Source: Paenibacillus luteus
Lineage (GTDB): Bacteria > Bacillota > Bacilli > Paenibacillales > Paenibacillaceae
Assembly (NCBI RefSeq): GCF_006542765.1
Contig: NZ_SKCD01000011.1
Span: 545,520-609,519 of the forward strand
DNA: 64,000 nt
Direction of reading: 5' to 3'
Part shown: positions 17,547 to 25,612 of the stretch, piece by piece
Layout of the letters: each line of letters starts with the position of its first letter
Position numbering within the stretch: the first letter of the stretch is position 1
Made by a program: the position numbers and the translations under genes
The notes under the pieces: generated by a model
Seen by the model: only the letters and a program-made list of their open reading frames with translations
Told to the model about the DNA's origin: nothing
The model's database searches: none

Positions 17547-18389
17547 TCATTTGTTCACCGTTTGCGCGTTGTTCACCCCCTTAATAATCCATTTTTGGGC
17601 GACAACGAAGAGAACAAGCAATGGAACAATCGTAAATGTACTTGCTGCCATGATGAGCGGCCATTTCATTCCATATGCTCCGCCTTCCACAAAGAAGCTT
17701 CGAAGACCGGCAGAGACCAGGTAAAGGTTGGGATTTTTCGTGATGAGCATCGGCCACAAATAATTGTTGTACTGTCCAATGAAGGAAAGCAGCGACATCA
17801 CGATCAACGTGGAACTGGAAAGCGGTATCATTATTTTCCAAAGAATTTTCCAATGTCCGGCTCCATCAATCTTTGCTGCCTCTGCCACCTCCTTCGGTAT
17901 TTGAAGAAACGCTTGCCGAAGCAGGAAAACTCCAAATATCGTTATGGTGTTGGACAGGATCAGTCCGGAATAGCTATCGAGCAATCCGAGCTTCGCAAGA
18001 ATGACGTATCCCGTCAAATAAGTAGCCGATACAGGCAGCATGTAACTGACAATGATAAGCCCCATCAGCGGCCGAGCAAGCGCAAACTTCATATGGGAAA
18101 GGGCATACGCCATCATCGAAGAATTTATTAATTGAATGACGACCACCGCGGTAGCTACGAATACGCTATTAAACAAATACAGACTAAAGGGGGCCGAATG
18201 CCAAGCATCGATAAAGTTGCTCCAAAGCGGCTCCGCCGGCCACAAAATCGGTGGAATGGCCCAAATCTCGTCATTCGTTTTAAGTGAGCTGCTGAACATC
18301 CATAGAAATGGAAACACCATAACGATACAGATGATTACAAGCGATACATATAAAATCATTCGACTAAAAAATCGGTTCATAGGCAGCAT
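17547..18389 (-). CDS. ABC transporter permease, UgpE/MalG type
   Basis: A permease of 280 aa with six hydrophobic segments. It has the cytoplasmic EAA loop EVAEAAKIDGAGHWKILWKI that docks the ATPase, and the MalG-type N-terminus VFPFLWMFSSSLKTNDEIW. AAGGAGG lies 9 nt before ATG 18389. It is downstream of the partner permease by 14 nt and 59 nt ahead of the binding protein, a standard carbohydrate-uptake-1 order. It forms a heterodimer with the 18404-19282 product. Confidence 0.94.
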   Translation of the reverse strand: MLPMNRFFSRMILYVSLVIICIVMVFPFLWMFSSSLKTNDEIWAIPPILWPAEPLWSNFIDAWHSAPFSLYLFNSVFVATAVVVIQLINSSMMAYALSHMKFALARPLMGLIIVSYMLPVSATYLTGYVILAKLGLLDSYSGLILSNTITIFGVFLLRQAFLQIPKEVAEAAKIDGAGHWKILWKIMIPLSSSTLIVMSLLSFIGQYNNYLWPMLITKNPNLYLVSAGLRSFFVEGGAYGMKWPLIMAASTFTIVPLLVLFVVAQKWIIKGVNNAQTVNK

Positions 18390-18403
18390 TTGTGCACACC
18401 TCC

Positions 18404-19282
18404 TTATAAGTAATGGATCCTCCGTCTAGAAATATACATGGACACGAGGGATATCAGCCCAAGCATTACGACCATCGATATCGATACCGTCGAGGCCTGC
18501 CCGATGTTGAATTGCCTGAAAGCGGCATCATAATACAAATATAAAAGTGTCGTGGTGGAGCCCGACGGCCCGCCTTGTGTAAGCACATTGATTTGATCAT
18601 AGGCCTGCATGGCATCGATGGTCGTAATCATGAATAGAAAGAATGATGTTGGAGAGATAAGCGGCAGCGTCACATGCCAGAATCGCTGGGTTTTGCTGGC
18701 TCCTTCAATCATCGCCGCCTCATGCAGCGATTCCGGAATGTTCTGAAGAGCGACCAGATAAAAGACCATCGTCCACCCGATTCCTTTCCACACGGTCACG
18801 ATTAAGACGGAAAGCAGCGCTGTCTTGGGGCTTTGCGTCCATTCCAAGCTGCCAGCGCCGAAAAAGTTCAATATGGCATTAGCCAATCCCACTCGCGGCT
18901 CATAAATCCATGCCCATACGATGGAAACGGCTACCGTTGGCGTGATCCATGGAGAGAAAATGATAGCCCTGTATATCGCTGAGCCTTTCATCTTGCGATT
19001 CAGCAGCAAGGCCAGCAGCAGCCCTCCGATCAGGGTTGGAAATACATTTCCTAAAGCGAATAAGAAGGTCGTTTTAAGCGCTTTGAAAAAAGCGGGTTCT
19101 TGAAGCAAATTCACGTAATTCTCTAATCCAACCCAGTTTTTGACTGGATTCATGAAATCCCAATCTGTGAAGCTTAAATAAACGATATAGGCCATGGGCG
19201 CAAGCCAGAAGAGCAAGTAAGGAATCAGTGCAGGCAAAATAAATAAATAAGCCTGCGGCTCTCCCCATTTTTTCCAATTCAT
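18404..19282 (-). CDS. ABC transporter permease, UgpA/MalF type
   Basis: A permease of 292 aa with six membrane segments. An N-terminal LFILPALIPYLLFWLAPM helix and the motif YLSFTDWDF are typical of MalF/UgpA-type carbohydrate permeases. The EAA loop reads ESLHEAAMIEGASKTQRFWH. GGGGGG precedes ATG 19282. The gene is 16 nt downstream of the EamA-family gene and 14 nt upstream of its partner permease, consistent with a single transcript from the promoter at 20222-20250. Confidence 0.94.
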   Translation of the reverse strand: MNWKKWGEPQAYLFILPALIPYLLFWLAPMAYIVYLSFTDWDFMNPVKNWVGLENYVNLLQEPAFFKALKTTFLFALGNVFPTLIGGLLLALLLNRKMKGSAIYRAIIFSPWITPTVAVSIVWAWIYEPRVGLANAILNFFGAGSLEWTQSPKTALLSVLIVTVWKGIGWTMVFYLVALQNIPESLHEAAMIEGASKTQRFWHVTLPLISPTSFFLFMITTIDAMQAYDQINVLTQGGPSGSTTTLLYLYYDAAFRQFNIGQASTVSISMVVMLGLISLVSMYISRRRIHYL

Positions 19283-19298
19283 GATATCCCCCCTAAAG

Positions 19299-20156
19299 TT
19301 AAATTCCCCAGAAGCCGATCAATACGATTCCCGTAAAGATGATGCCTGCCGAAGCAATGCGGATGATTTCTTTTTTCTCTTTCAAGACATAGATAGCTGC
19401 GAGCGTTCCAAAGACGGTCCCGATCTCACGAAGCGGTGCAACGTAAGTCAGCGGAGAAAGATTAAGGGCGAGCAGAAACAAAAAGTAGGAACCCGGCGAG
19501 AGGACGGAACCAATCGCAAGCAGCGCCCCATCTTTTCTTATCACGCCGGTCCAGTCCGTTTTCTTGAACTTAATGTAAGGCGTGAGTCCCAGGATGAAAC
19601 CGATGTTGGAAGCTTCCAACAAAGCGAGCGGCGAGAAGTGAAGCAAATTGATTTTGTCTACCATTACATAACTCATGGTGCACAATCCAACTCCGACCGT
19701 ATAGAGAATGACTTTGAGCGGGATCGCTTTTCTTTGCCTAGTAAAGGCAAGCCCGCTAGTCACGCTAAAACCGATAGCAATACATAATAATCCTATCCAG
19801 CCCCAGACGGACAAGCTTTCCTTCAAAAACAGCACGCTCATCAGCGGCAGCAAAAACGTACTGATCCCTCTCATCATGGGATATACCTGCGATAAGTCCC
19901 CATAAGTTAACGATTTGGCAAGAAAATTAGCGTATCCCCCTTGGATCAGCATGGACAGCAGTAAAAGCAAATAACCTTGTGTCGAAATGTCTGGGCTCGT
20001 TACCTCCTTCACAAAGGAAGGAAGCAGCAAAACCGTGGAAGGAACGAAAATAATCCATAAAAATAATGGTTTGTTCTCGCTATGCTTGGTAAGCAAATTC
20101 CAAACGGCATGCGAAATGCCCGAAGTGAGTACGAGAAGCACTGAAATGATATGCAA
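19299..20156 (-). CDS. EamA/DMT-family transporter
   Basis: A 285-aa protein with about ten hydrophobic segments in two halves, as expected for drug/metabolite (EamA) permeases. The typical half-repeat signature is seen in SKSLTYGDLSQVYPMMRGIS-like residues of the first half and SPLTYVAPLREIGTVFGTL in the second. I start it at TTG 20156 because GGAGGAGGTG sits 7 nt upstream; an open frame extends to 20207 but gives an implausible Cys-rich leader. It is the first gene of the permease/phosphoesterase operon, unusual company for an ABC uptake system. It may export a by-product or supply a second route for the same compound (inference). Confidence 0.88.
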   Translation of the reverse strand: MHIISVLLVLTSGISHAVWNLLTKHSENKPLFLWIIFVPSTVLLLPSFVKEVTSPDISTQGYLLLLLSMLIQGGYANFLAKSLTYGDLSQVYPMMRGISTFLLPLMSVLFLKESLSVWGWIGLLCIAIGFSVTSGLAFTRQRKAIPLKVILYTVGVGLCTMSYVMVDKINLLHFSPLALLEASNIGFILGLTPYIKFKKTDWTGVIRKDGALLAIGSVLSPGSYFLFLLALNLSPLTYVAPLREIGTVFGTLAAIYVLKEKKEIIRIASAGIIFTGIVLIGFWGI

Positions 20157-20171
20157 ATTACACCTCCTCCG

Positions 20172-20211
20172 AAACACACATAAACACACATTTATACAAC
20201 AAAACACAATT
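20172..20211 (-). promoter_or_regulatory. Candidate DeoR-type operator: tandem TGTG repeats
   Basis: Two perfect 10-bp direct repeats AAACACACAT (20172-20181 and 20182-20191) and a third related copy AAACACAATT (20202-20211), all in the leader just downstream of the -10 box. The 10-bp spacing puts successive copies on the same DNA face. A related motif lies upstream of the adjacent DeoR gene (21252-21272). Binding by that regulator is inference. Confidence 0.55.
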
Positions 20212-20221
20212 CATGTTTTTC

Positions 20222-20250
20222 ATCGTATCATCCTCCACTGTCTCTGTCAA
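20222..20250 (-). promoter_or_regulatory. Sigma-A promoter of the EamA/Ugp/phosphoesterase operon
   Basis: On the minus strand: TTGACA (20250-20245), a 17-bp spacer, TACGAT (20227-20222). A consensus -35, ideal spacing and position 66 bp before the TTG start make this a strong call. Confidence 0.8.
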
Positions 20251-20365
20251 CAACAAAAAGAGCGCTTTCTTTTTCCGGCTGACCAAACTTGCTTCCAGGC
20301 GCGTTTCATCCGACAAATACTCCTGTGCGACTTCTTCTGCTTAAAGTTAAACAAGCACAAAAAAA

Positions 20366-20388
20366 CGTCTAGGGATTGTCCCTAGACG
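20366..20388 (-). terminator. Terminator of the DeoR gene
   Basis: A perfect 10-bp stem (CGTCTAGGGA / TCCCTAGACG) with a 3-nt loop, followed by TTTTTTT on the minus strand, 27 nt after the regulator's stop. It separates the regulator from the operon that follows. Confidence 0.93.
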
Positions 20389-20415
20389 CTCGTTTCTTCT
20401 AATGGATTGTGTTGT

Positions 20416-21180
20416 CTAACATTCCACTACTATGCCATTATGCCTGTACGTTTGTAACACTTCCGGATCAATTTTTGAATCCGTGACGATCCGCTCTACA
20501 TCCGAAAGACCGCATATCGATGACAGAGAGACCGCATTGAATTTGCTTCTATCGGCAAGAACGATAACCTTATTCGAGCGCTCCAGCATTTTTTTCTTCA
20601 ACTGAATTTCCCCGATGCCATAGTCCGTTAGTCCAGCGGTTAATGATATTCCGCTAGTACTCATAAAAAATGTATCCGCATGGAATTGCGAAATAAAATG
20701 CTCTGCGATGTCACCCACAACGCATTGCTCCGCATTGCGAACAACCCCTCCGACAAAAATAATCGTAAAGCCCGATTTATTCATTAATAAGGAGGATATT
20801 GGAAAAGAGTTCGTCAAGATGGTAAGTCGCTCGAATTTTTTCATCAGAACCTTCGCAAATTCCGTATTCGTTGTACTTACATCGAGAAATAAAGACTGTC
20901 CTTCGGACACAAAATTCGAAGCCGTATGAGCAAGCTCTGACTTTTCTTGGACTCGCTTCAGCTCCCTAACCGTGAAAGGCAGCTCTTTCCGATAATCCGA
21001 CGCAGGCAGCGTCGCTCCACCATGAACGCGTTTAAGAAAGCCTTCCTTCTCAAGGCTCTCCAAATCCCTGCGGACGGTCTCGAAAGAAACGCCAAACTTA
21101 GCAATCAAATCTGTTGCTTTTATAGACTGACTCTCATGCAGCAATTGTAAAATAGCATTGTGTCTTTCATGCACCAGCAT
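20416..21180 (-). CDS. DeoR/GlpR-family transcriptional regulator
   Basis: A 254-aa repressor type. It has an N-terminal helix-turn-helix (ATDLIAKFGVSFETVRRDLE, about 22-41) followed by the hallmark KRVHGGAT, then a sugar-phosphate-isomerase-like sensor domain with FLDVSTTN, VVGDIAEHFISQF and DRSKF motifs. The effector of the family is usually a phosphorylated sugar or glycerol phosphate, which fits the downstream transporter plus phosphoesterase operon. Related TGTG-rich sites upstream of both this gene and the operon suggest autoregulation and control of that operon. It has its own terminator. Confidence 0.93.
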   Translation of the reverse strand: MLVHERHNAILQLLHESQSIKATDLIAKFGVSFETVRRDLESLEKEGFLKRVHGGATLPASDYRKELPFTVRELKRVQEKSELAHTASNFVSEGQSLFLDVSTTNTEFAKVLMKKFERLTILTNSFPISSLLMNKSGFTIIFVGGVVRNAEQCVVGDIAEHFISQFHADTFFMSTSGISLTAGLTDYGIGEIQLKKKMLERSNKVIVLADRSKFNAVSLSSICGLSDVERIVTDSKIDPEVLQTYRHNGIVVEC

Positions 21181-21251
21181 TCGACCACTCCTTCACCAAC
21201 TAACAAAATACTAAAAAGAAGTGTACCACAACGGCTGGACAAAACGCAAAA

Positions 21252-21272
21252 AAACACAATAATTCACACATT
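21252..21272 (-). promoter_or_regulatory. Candidate DeoR-type operator upstream of the regulator gene
   Basis: AAACACAATA followed by ATTCACACATT matches the repeat elements at 20172-20211 (AAACACAATT, CACACATTT). It lies about 70-90 bp upstream of the DeoR start, where autoregulation would be expected. Confidence 0.45.
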
Positions 21273-21352
21273 TCCAATAAGGAGAACCATTTAGCCCTCC
21301 AAAGATCTCATATCCATTTTTCGAATACATAGCCGGTTTAATAATTCTCATC

Positions 21353-22795
21353 CTAAGCATCCTGATAAGCGGGCAAGTGCAGCATCTCTGGTACCGTAAC
21401 GAATGTGTACTCTTTTTCTCGCAATTGTGGAATCATGAGCTTGAGCGCTTCGACCGTATTGTCCTTTCCGCTGGAAGAATGCTGCAAAATAATTCCTCCG
21501 GGATAGATTTGTTTGTTCACGATTTTCATCATAGCTGGCGCTCCGATTCCCGACCAATCCATCGTATCCACAGACCAGTTCACGACCGCCATATTTAGCT
21601 CATGTACGGCCTTTACTCTTTCCTCGTCCAATTCCCCATACGGTGGACGAAACAACAGAGGACGCAAGCCCGAAATGGCTTCCAATTGATCCTGCGTATC
21701 CTTGATTTGTTTCCGAGCTTCCTCGATTGTCAGCTGGTCAAAATGAGGATGCGACCACGAGTGGTTAGCTATTATATGTCCTTCCTTTACGATCCTCTTC
21801 ACCATCTCCGGGTGGGCCTTCGCTTGTTTTCCCACAATAAAAAAAGTCGCCTTTATCTCATTTTCTTTCAAAATATCCAAAATACTAGAAGTGATTTCCG
21901 TATCTGGCCCATCATCAAAAGTCAATGCAACGCGCTTTCCATCAGCTGCTGCACCGTTGTAATAAACCTTTTTTTTAATAACGTCTGAAGCTACATTCGT
22001 ATGATTATCACTGCTCAGTTCCTCAAGTCCATCGATTTGTTGATTATCCGGACTAGAGGGATGCTCGCCATATTGCAAGAAATATTGCTTTAAGCCTTCT
22101 ACGATGCCCTTTGCTGCTGCCGCTTGCCCATCCGTGCTAAGCATAATAGATTCCTCGTCAGAGTTGGTTAGGTAACCGACCTCAACGAGTACTGCCGGCA
22201 TTTCGCTAAGCGAAAGCACCTTAAGCTGCTCCTCCTTTACTCCGCGGTCTCGAAATCCTAAACCCATGATCATGTTCTGTTGAACGGATTGAGCTAATAG
22301 CCTGCTGCCTTCCTCTGTGTGTAACGTCTCCGTTCCGTTTGCAGAAGCATCTGTGTACGTATTTCCATGAATTGATAACAAAGCGTCAGCTTGCCATTCA
22401 TTAGCCATAGCTGCGCGATCCTCCAATTCTACGAATATATCTGTTGATCTTGTCAATCGCGGCTCAAACATCGGTTCGTCCCTTAGCAAATCGAACACCT
22501 TCATCGCAAGCGTGAGCGTATAGTCCCTCTCGTATTTCCCGCTAGCCCCCGTGGCGCCTGGATCTTTCCCTCCATGTCCCGGATCGATCATAATTTTATA
22601 CTTTGGCGATTGAAAGGATGCCAGAGGTGATAGTTTTACCGGATTTTCAAATGAATGCCCGGTTGACCGGATAGGAAGTTTATCGCTTGTATAGCTGATA
22701 CCCCAAGCGGTTACACCTCCCACCAAAGTAATAAATAGAACAAAAAGAATGATGATGGCTTTGATGGACAGTTTGCGTTTTTTATACGTATTCAT
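21353..22795 (-). CDS. Fused N-acetylmuramoyl-L-alanine amidase and polysaccharide deacetylase
   Basis: A 480-aa membrane-anchored envelope enzyme. It has an uncleaved-looking N-terminal helix (about 9-30), then an Amidase_3 domain (about 65-240) with zinc/catalytic motifs IDPGHGG, the Glu in KYERDYTL, SIHGNTY and VEVGYLTN. A short linker follows, then a NodB-type deacetylase (about 285-480) with TFDDGPD, HSWSHPH (HxxxH), RPPYGE, DTMDW and ILQHSSS. Both active sites look complete. It should cleave the stem peptide from muramic acid and remove acetyl groups from glycan at the cell surface. ATG 22795 has AGGAGGCACC before it; an in-frame Met at 22840 is not preceded by such a site. Single-domain versions of both enzymes are common; the fusion is less so. 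Confidence 0.92.
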   Translation of the reverse strand: MNTYKKRKLSIKAIIILFVLFITLVGGVTAWGISYTSDKLPIRSTGHSFENPVKLSPLASFQSPKYKIMIDPGHGGKDPGATGASGKYERDYTLTLAMKVFDLLRDEPMFEPRLTRSTDIFVELEDRAAMANEWQADALLSIHGNTYTDASANGTETLHTEEGSRLLAQSVQQNMIMGLGFRDRGVKEEQLKVLSLSEMPAVLVEVGYLTNSDEESIMLSTDGQAAAAKGIVEGLKQYFLQYGEHPSSPDNQQIDGLEELSSDNHTNVASDVIKKKVYYNGAAADGKRVALTFDDGPDTEITSSILDILKENEIKATFFIVGKQAKAHPEMVKRIVKEGHIIANHSWSHPHFDQLTIEEARKQIKDTQDQLEAISGLRPLLFRPPYGELDEERVKAVHELNMAVVNWSVDTMDWSGIGAPAMMKIVNKQIYPGGIILQHSSSGKDNTVEALKLMIPQLREKEYTFVTVPEMLHLPAYQDA

Positions 22796-22824
22796 GGTGC
22801 CTCCTAGCGAATGATAGTAGTAGT

Positions 22825-22856
22825 CATCTCTTAAAAACAACTATAGTTGAGAGATG
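22825..22856. promoter_or_regulatory. Inverted repeat upstream of the amidase-deacetylase gene
   Basis: Outer arms CATCTCT / AGAGATG enclose an inner palindrome CAACTATAGTTG. It lies 30 bp upstream of the start codon, so it could be an operator or a leader hairpin. No matching site was noticed elsewhere in the window. Confidence 0.4.
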
Positions 22857-22960
22857 TCTCGCCAACTTCGCTAGCATGTAAACAAGTTGTGTACGACTGC
22901 TACTATTACTGTCTATGAATAAGCAAACGTCGACTCATTCCTAAACATCGTATGCGCAAA

Positions 22961-22996
22961 AAGCACAGCTTCTGCCGTTAAGCATAAGCTGTGCTT
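22961..22996 (-). terminator. Terminator after the lipoprotein gene
   Basis: An 11-bp perfect stem (AAGCACAGCTT / AAGCTGTGCTT) with a T-rich tail on the minus strand (TTTTTGCGC, partly in the stem), 13 nt past the stop at 23010. Confidence 0.8.
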
Positions 22997-23009
22997 ATTA
23001 TTTCAGTTC

Positions 23010-24158
23010 CTATTTAAATTCAATGACTAGGCTTTGCATGCCTTTCAATACTCGAGTTTCTGACATAGGCTGAGCAATTTCATACAGCTTGGCTCCACTA
23101 AGCATTAGCTTCCCATTATCAGGGCTCCAAGCCATCTGTACTGGAATCATTCCTTGATAGATCAGTTTCATGTTTAATACGTTATTCCCGTAAAGCCTGG
23201 CTGCAAATACGGAATCGCCATCTTGGGAAAAAGCAATAAATTTCCGGTCATCCGATAGTCGAAATAATCCTATATCCCTTAACAGAAGAGACACCACGGC
23301 ATTTCGCTGGTCGTAGGCGTACAAATTCCCATCTGCTCCAACGAAGGCGATCTGATCCTGATGAATCCACTCAACCCATCCGCCTTCGCTAATCGGATAC
23401 TCGTATTTGCTCTTGAATTTATCCCCGCTCCAAAGGCCGATTGCAAGCATCAACTGCTTGGCTTGGTATTTCACGATGACCGCACTTTCCCCATCATTAG
23501 AAACATGAACCGAATGGAGAGCGACAGACTCCTTTAAGTAAGGGTCATTTTGCTCGATCGAATACCGTTTTGTATTCCTATTTTCTGTATCGTAAACGCC
23601 AATTTCCGCCTGCTTATCCGCTTCATTTTCCAATGAATAGCTGAGGAAGCGGCTATTGCTAGACCATGTCATTCGGATAAAACGCAGTTGATCGGTTGTG
23701 ATCGCTCCAATCAGCTCATCATTGCCTCCTGTAAGTGAAAACAATTTGAGAGCAAAGTCACCATTCTCCACGACTGGAAAAGCTACCTTCTGGCCATCCG
23801 GTGACAAAGCTACTAAATTTTCAAATAGAAAAATGCCATCTTTCTCATCCCATAATTTCAAACGGGACACATAAGGAAACTCTACGCGGTCAATTGTCGA
23901 TGAAAGCTTGTAATCCTTTGCTCCTAGCGTAATTAAAGAGTTTTCTTTGCTCCAACCAAGCGGATAGACCTGGTCTAATTTTCCGTCCAACACCGGATAG
24001 ATGGTCTTGACTTCGAACATGGACAGCTCGTCATTGGTGGCCTGCTGATCCTCTTTATCTTCAATAATAATCGTCTCGATTTTCTTCTCTCCCTGGCAGC
24101 CTGCCAGAGAGCAGCATATAACGATGAAGAATGCCAGATAGAAGACTCTGTTTCTCAT
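23010..24158 (-). CDS. Lipoprotein, beta-propeller (TolB/WD40-like), two-component partner
   Basis: A 382-aa lipoprotein with lipobox SLAGC near residue 20. The rest shows recurring blades with SPDGQKVAF, SNSRFLSYS, SNDGESAVI, SDDRKFIAF and SPDNGKLML motifs, the pattern of TolB-like beta-propellers. ATG 24158 is chosen over the overlapping ATG at 24164 because GAGAGG is 8 nt upstream of it. It follows the kinase gene with a coding overlap or near-overlap, so kinase and lipoprotein are made together; the lipoprotein probably senses a ligand or modulates the kinase outside the membrane (inference). Confidence 0.8.
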   Translation of the reverse strand: MRNRVFYLAFFIVICCSLAGCQGEKKIETIIIEDKEDQQATNDELSMFEVKTIYPVLDGKLDQVYPLGWSKENSLITLGAKDYKLSSTIDRVEFPYVSRLKLWDEKDGIFLFENLVALSPDGQKVAFPVVENGDFALKLFSLTGGNDELIGAITTDQLRFIRMTWSSNSRFLSYSLENEADKQAEIGVYDTENRNTKRYSIEQNDPYLKESVALHSVHVSNDGESAVIVKYQAKQLMLAIGLWSGDKFKSKYEYPISEGGWVEWIHQDQIAFVGADGNLYAYDQRNAVVSLLLRDIGLFRLSDDRKFIAFSQDGDSVFAARLYGNNVLNMKLIYQGMIPVQMAWSPDNGKLMLSGAKLYEIAQPMSETRVLKGMQSLVIEFK

Positions 24159-24160
24159 GC

Positions 24161-25612
24161 TCATTCCCTCTCAGCTTTCAAGTACGAAAGCTCAATTTGC
24201 ACGCAAGTCTGCCCATTGTTGCTAATAATTCGAATACGACCTTGGTGTTCGTCCACAATAGACTTACTAATACTGAGGCCAAGTCCTACGCTCTCTGCTT
24301 CATTAGTGACGTTCTCGGCCCTATAGTACGGTTCGAATATCTTTTCCAGATTTTCAGCACTGATCGTTTCCCCATCATTGGTAACCATGATCGTTACCTC
24401 TTGGGCATTCAGATGAGCCATAACCACTATTTCCGAACATGTAGACGAATACTTAATTGCATTATCCAGAAGATTGATAAAGAGCTGACGTAACCGGTCT
24501 GATTGGCCATAAACGAACAAATCATTATCCGCTTCGCAGCGGATCGTTTTTTTGTACCGCTGCGCTTTGATCGCCATCGACTCCGACACATCCCGCAAGA
24601 TACGAGCTGCATCTACTCTTTCAAATGTATGGTCTCCTTCAGATGCTTTGGACATTTCCAGAAGCTTCAAAACCATGTCATGCAGCCGTTTGCTCTCATC
24701 CATAATATGGACCATGCCTTTTTGGAAAATAACCGGATCTTTTGTACCATTCATCAGTATGATTTCGGAATAGCCCATGATTGTAGTGAGTGGTGTCTTC
24801 AGCTCATGGGTCACATTATCAAAAAAACGCTTCCGATGATCATTCAACTCTTCGAGCCGGTCCCTGTCTTTCTCAATGGTCAAAAATTGCTCTCGTAGCT
24901 TCTCAATCATGCTGCTAAAGTTAGCGGCAAGGCTGCCGATCTCATCCTTGCGTTTGAAAGCGATGCGAACGTATAAATTTCCATTCTTCACTTCATTTGA
25001 TGCTTGCATCAGCTTCACTAGCGGAACCGTTACATGACGCGAGAGGATATAGGAAAACAGAAATGCTGCAGTAAATACCGCCAACGCGATAGAAAAAATC
25101 GTTCGCTGCATGGCTCTGCTTTGCTCGTAGAGCGGAGTAAAATCTTTCGCAAAGCGTATGATTCCTACTTTGGTGCTATTAACAACAACGGGATAAGCAT
25201 AGAGAACCGAAACTTCCCCGTTAAACATTGCAATCGTATAAGCAGTCTTTCCCTGCATGGCCTGTGTCAGATCATCTCCGCCTGCTTTAAATAAATTCTG
25301 ATCAGAAGCATAAAGCAGCTCACCTGCTAGCGAATACATTCCGACACCGCCGGAAGCCGTATGCTGCAGATCTGTTCCCATGTCCTCTGCAATTTGCTCA
25401 TAATAAATCTCATCACTTGTAAAGTGGTGGGTCAGAAAGGATTGCCGAATATAGCTGTTGCTGTTCTTTTTCAAATCGATCAAGCTATCGGAAATCGTGT
25501 TTCGGTTGCCGGATTCGATATTCCTTGTCACCCACTGATTAAGAATTAAGAAAAAAACGGTGAAAATAACAAAAAAACCGAGGATGAACTTGGCCCTAAT
25601 CGTGCGGATCAT
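24161..25612 (-). CDS. Sensor histidine kinase (HAMP, HisKA, HATPase)
   Basis: A 483-aa kinase. It has TM1 (about 8-28), an extracytoplasmic PAS/Cache-like sensor (about 30-165), TM2 (about 170-195), HAMP, the H-box NVTHELKTPL, the N-box LLDNAIKYS and the G-box VGLGLSISKS, all intact. The start is uncertain: ATG 25612 (MIRTIRAKF) gives a normal kinase N-terminus but no strong ribosome site, and coupled translation from the upstream regulator (17-nt overlap) may explain that. The operon order is response regulator, kinase, lipoprotein. Confidence 0.9.
   Translation of the reverse strand: MIRTIRAKFILGFFVIFTVFFLILNQWVTRNIESGNRNTISDSLIDLKKNSNSYIRQSFLTHHFTSDEIYYEQIAEDMGTDLQHTASGGVGMYSLAGELLYASDQNLFKAGGDDLTQAMQGKTAYTIAMFNGEVSVLYAYPVVVNSTKVGIIRFAKDFTPLYEQSRAMQRTIFSIALAVFTAAFLFSYILSRHVTVPLVKLMQASNEVKNGNLYVRIAFKRKDEIGSLAANFSSMIEKLREQFLTIEKDRDRLEELNDHRKRFFDNVTHELKTPLTTIMGYSEIILMNGTKDPVIFQKGMVHIMDESKRLHDMVLKLLEMSKASEGDHTFERVDAARILRDVSESMAIKAQRYKKTIRCEADNDLFVYGQSDRLRQLFINLLDNAIKYSSTCSEIVVMAHLNAQEVTIMVTNDGETISAENLEKIFEPYYRAENVTNEAESVGLGLSISKSIVDEHQGRIRIISNNGQTCVQIELSYLKAERE

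Noticed and set aside
17562..18131. A 189-codon plus-strand frame opposite the ABC permease
   Set aside because: It is an antisense shadow of a strongly supported permease gene; rich in Arg, His and Gln as expected for such shadows.
19281..19787. A 168-codon plus-strand frame opposite the EamA gene
   Set aside because: Antisense shadow with no initiation signal; the minus-strand gene shows clear family motifs.
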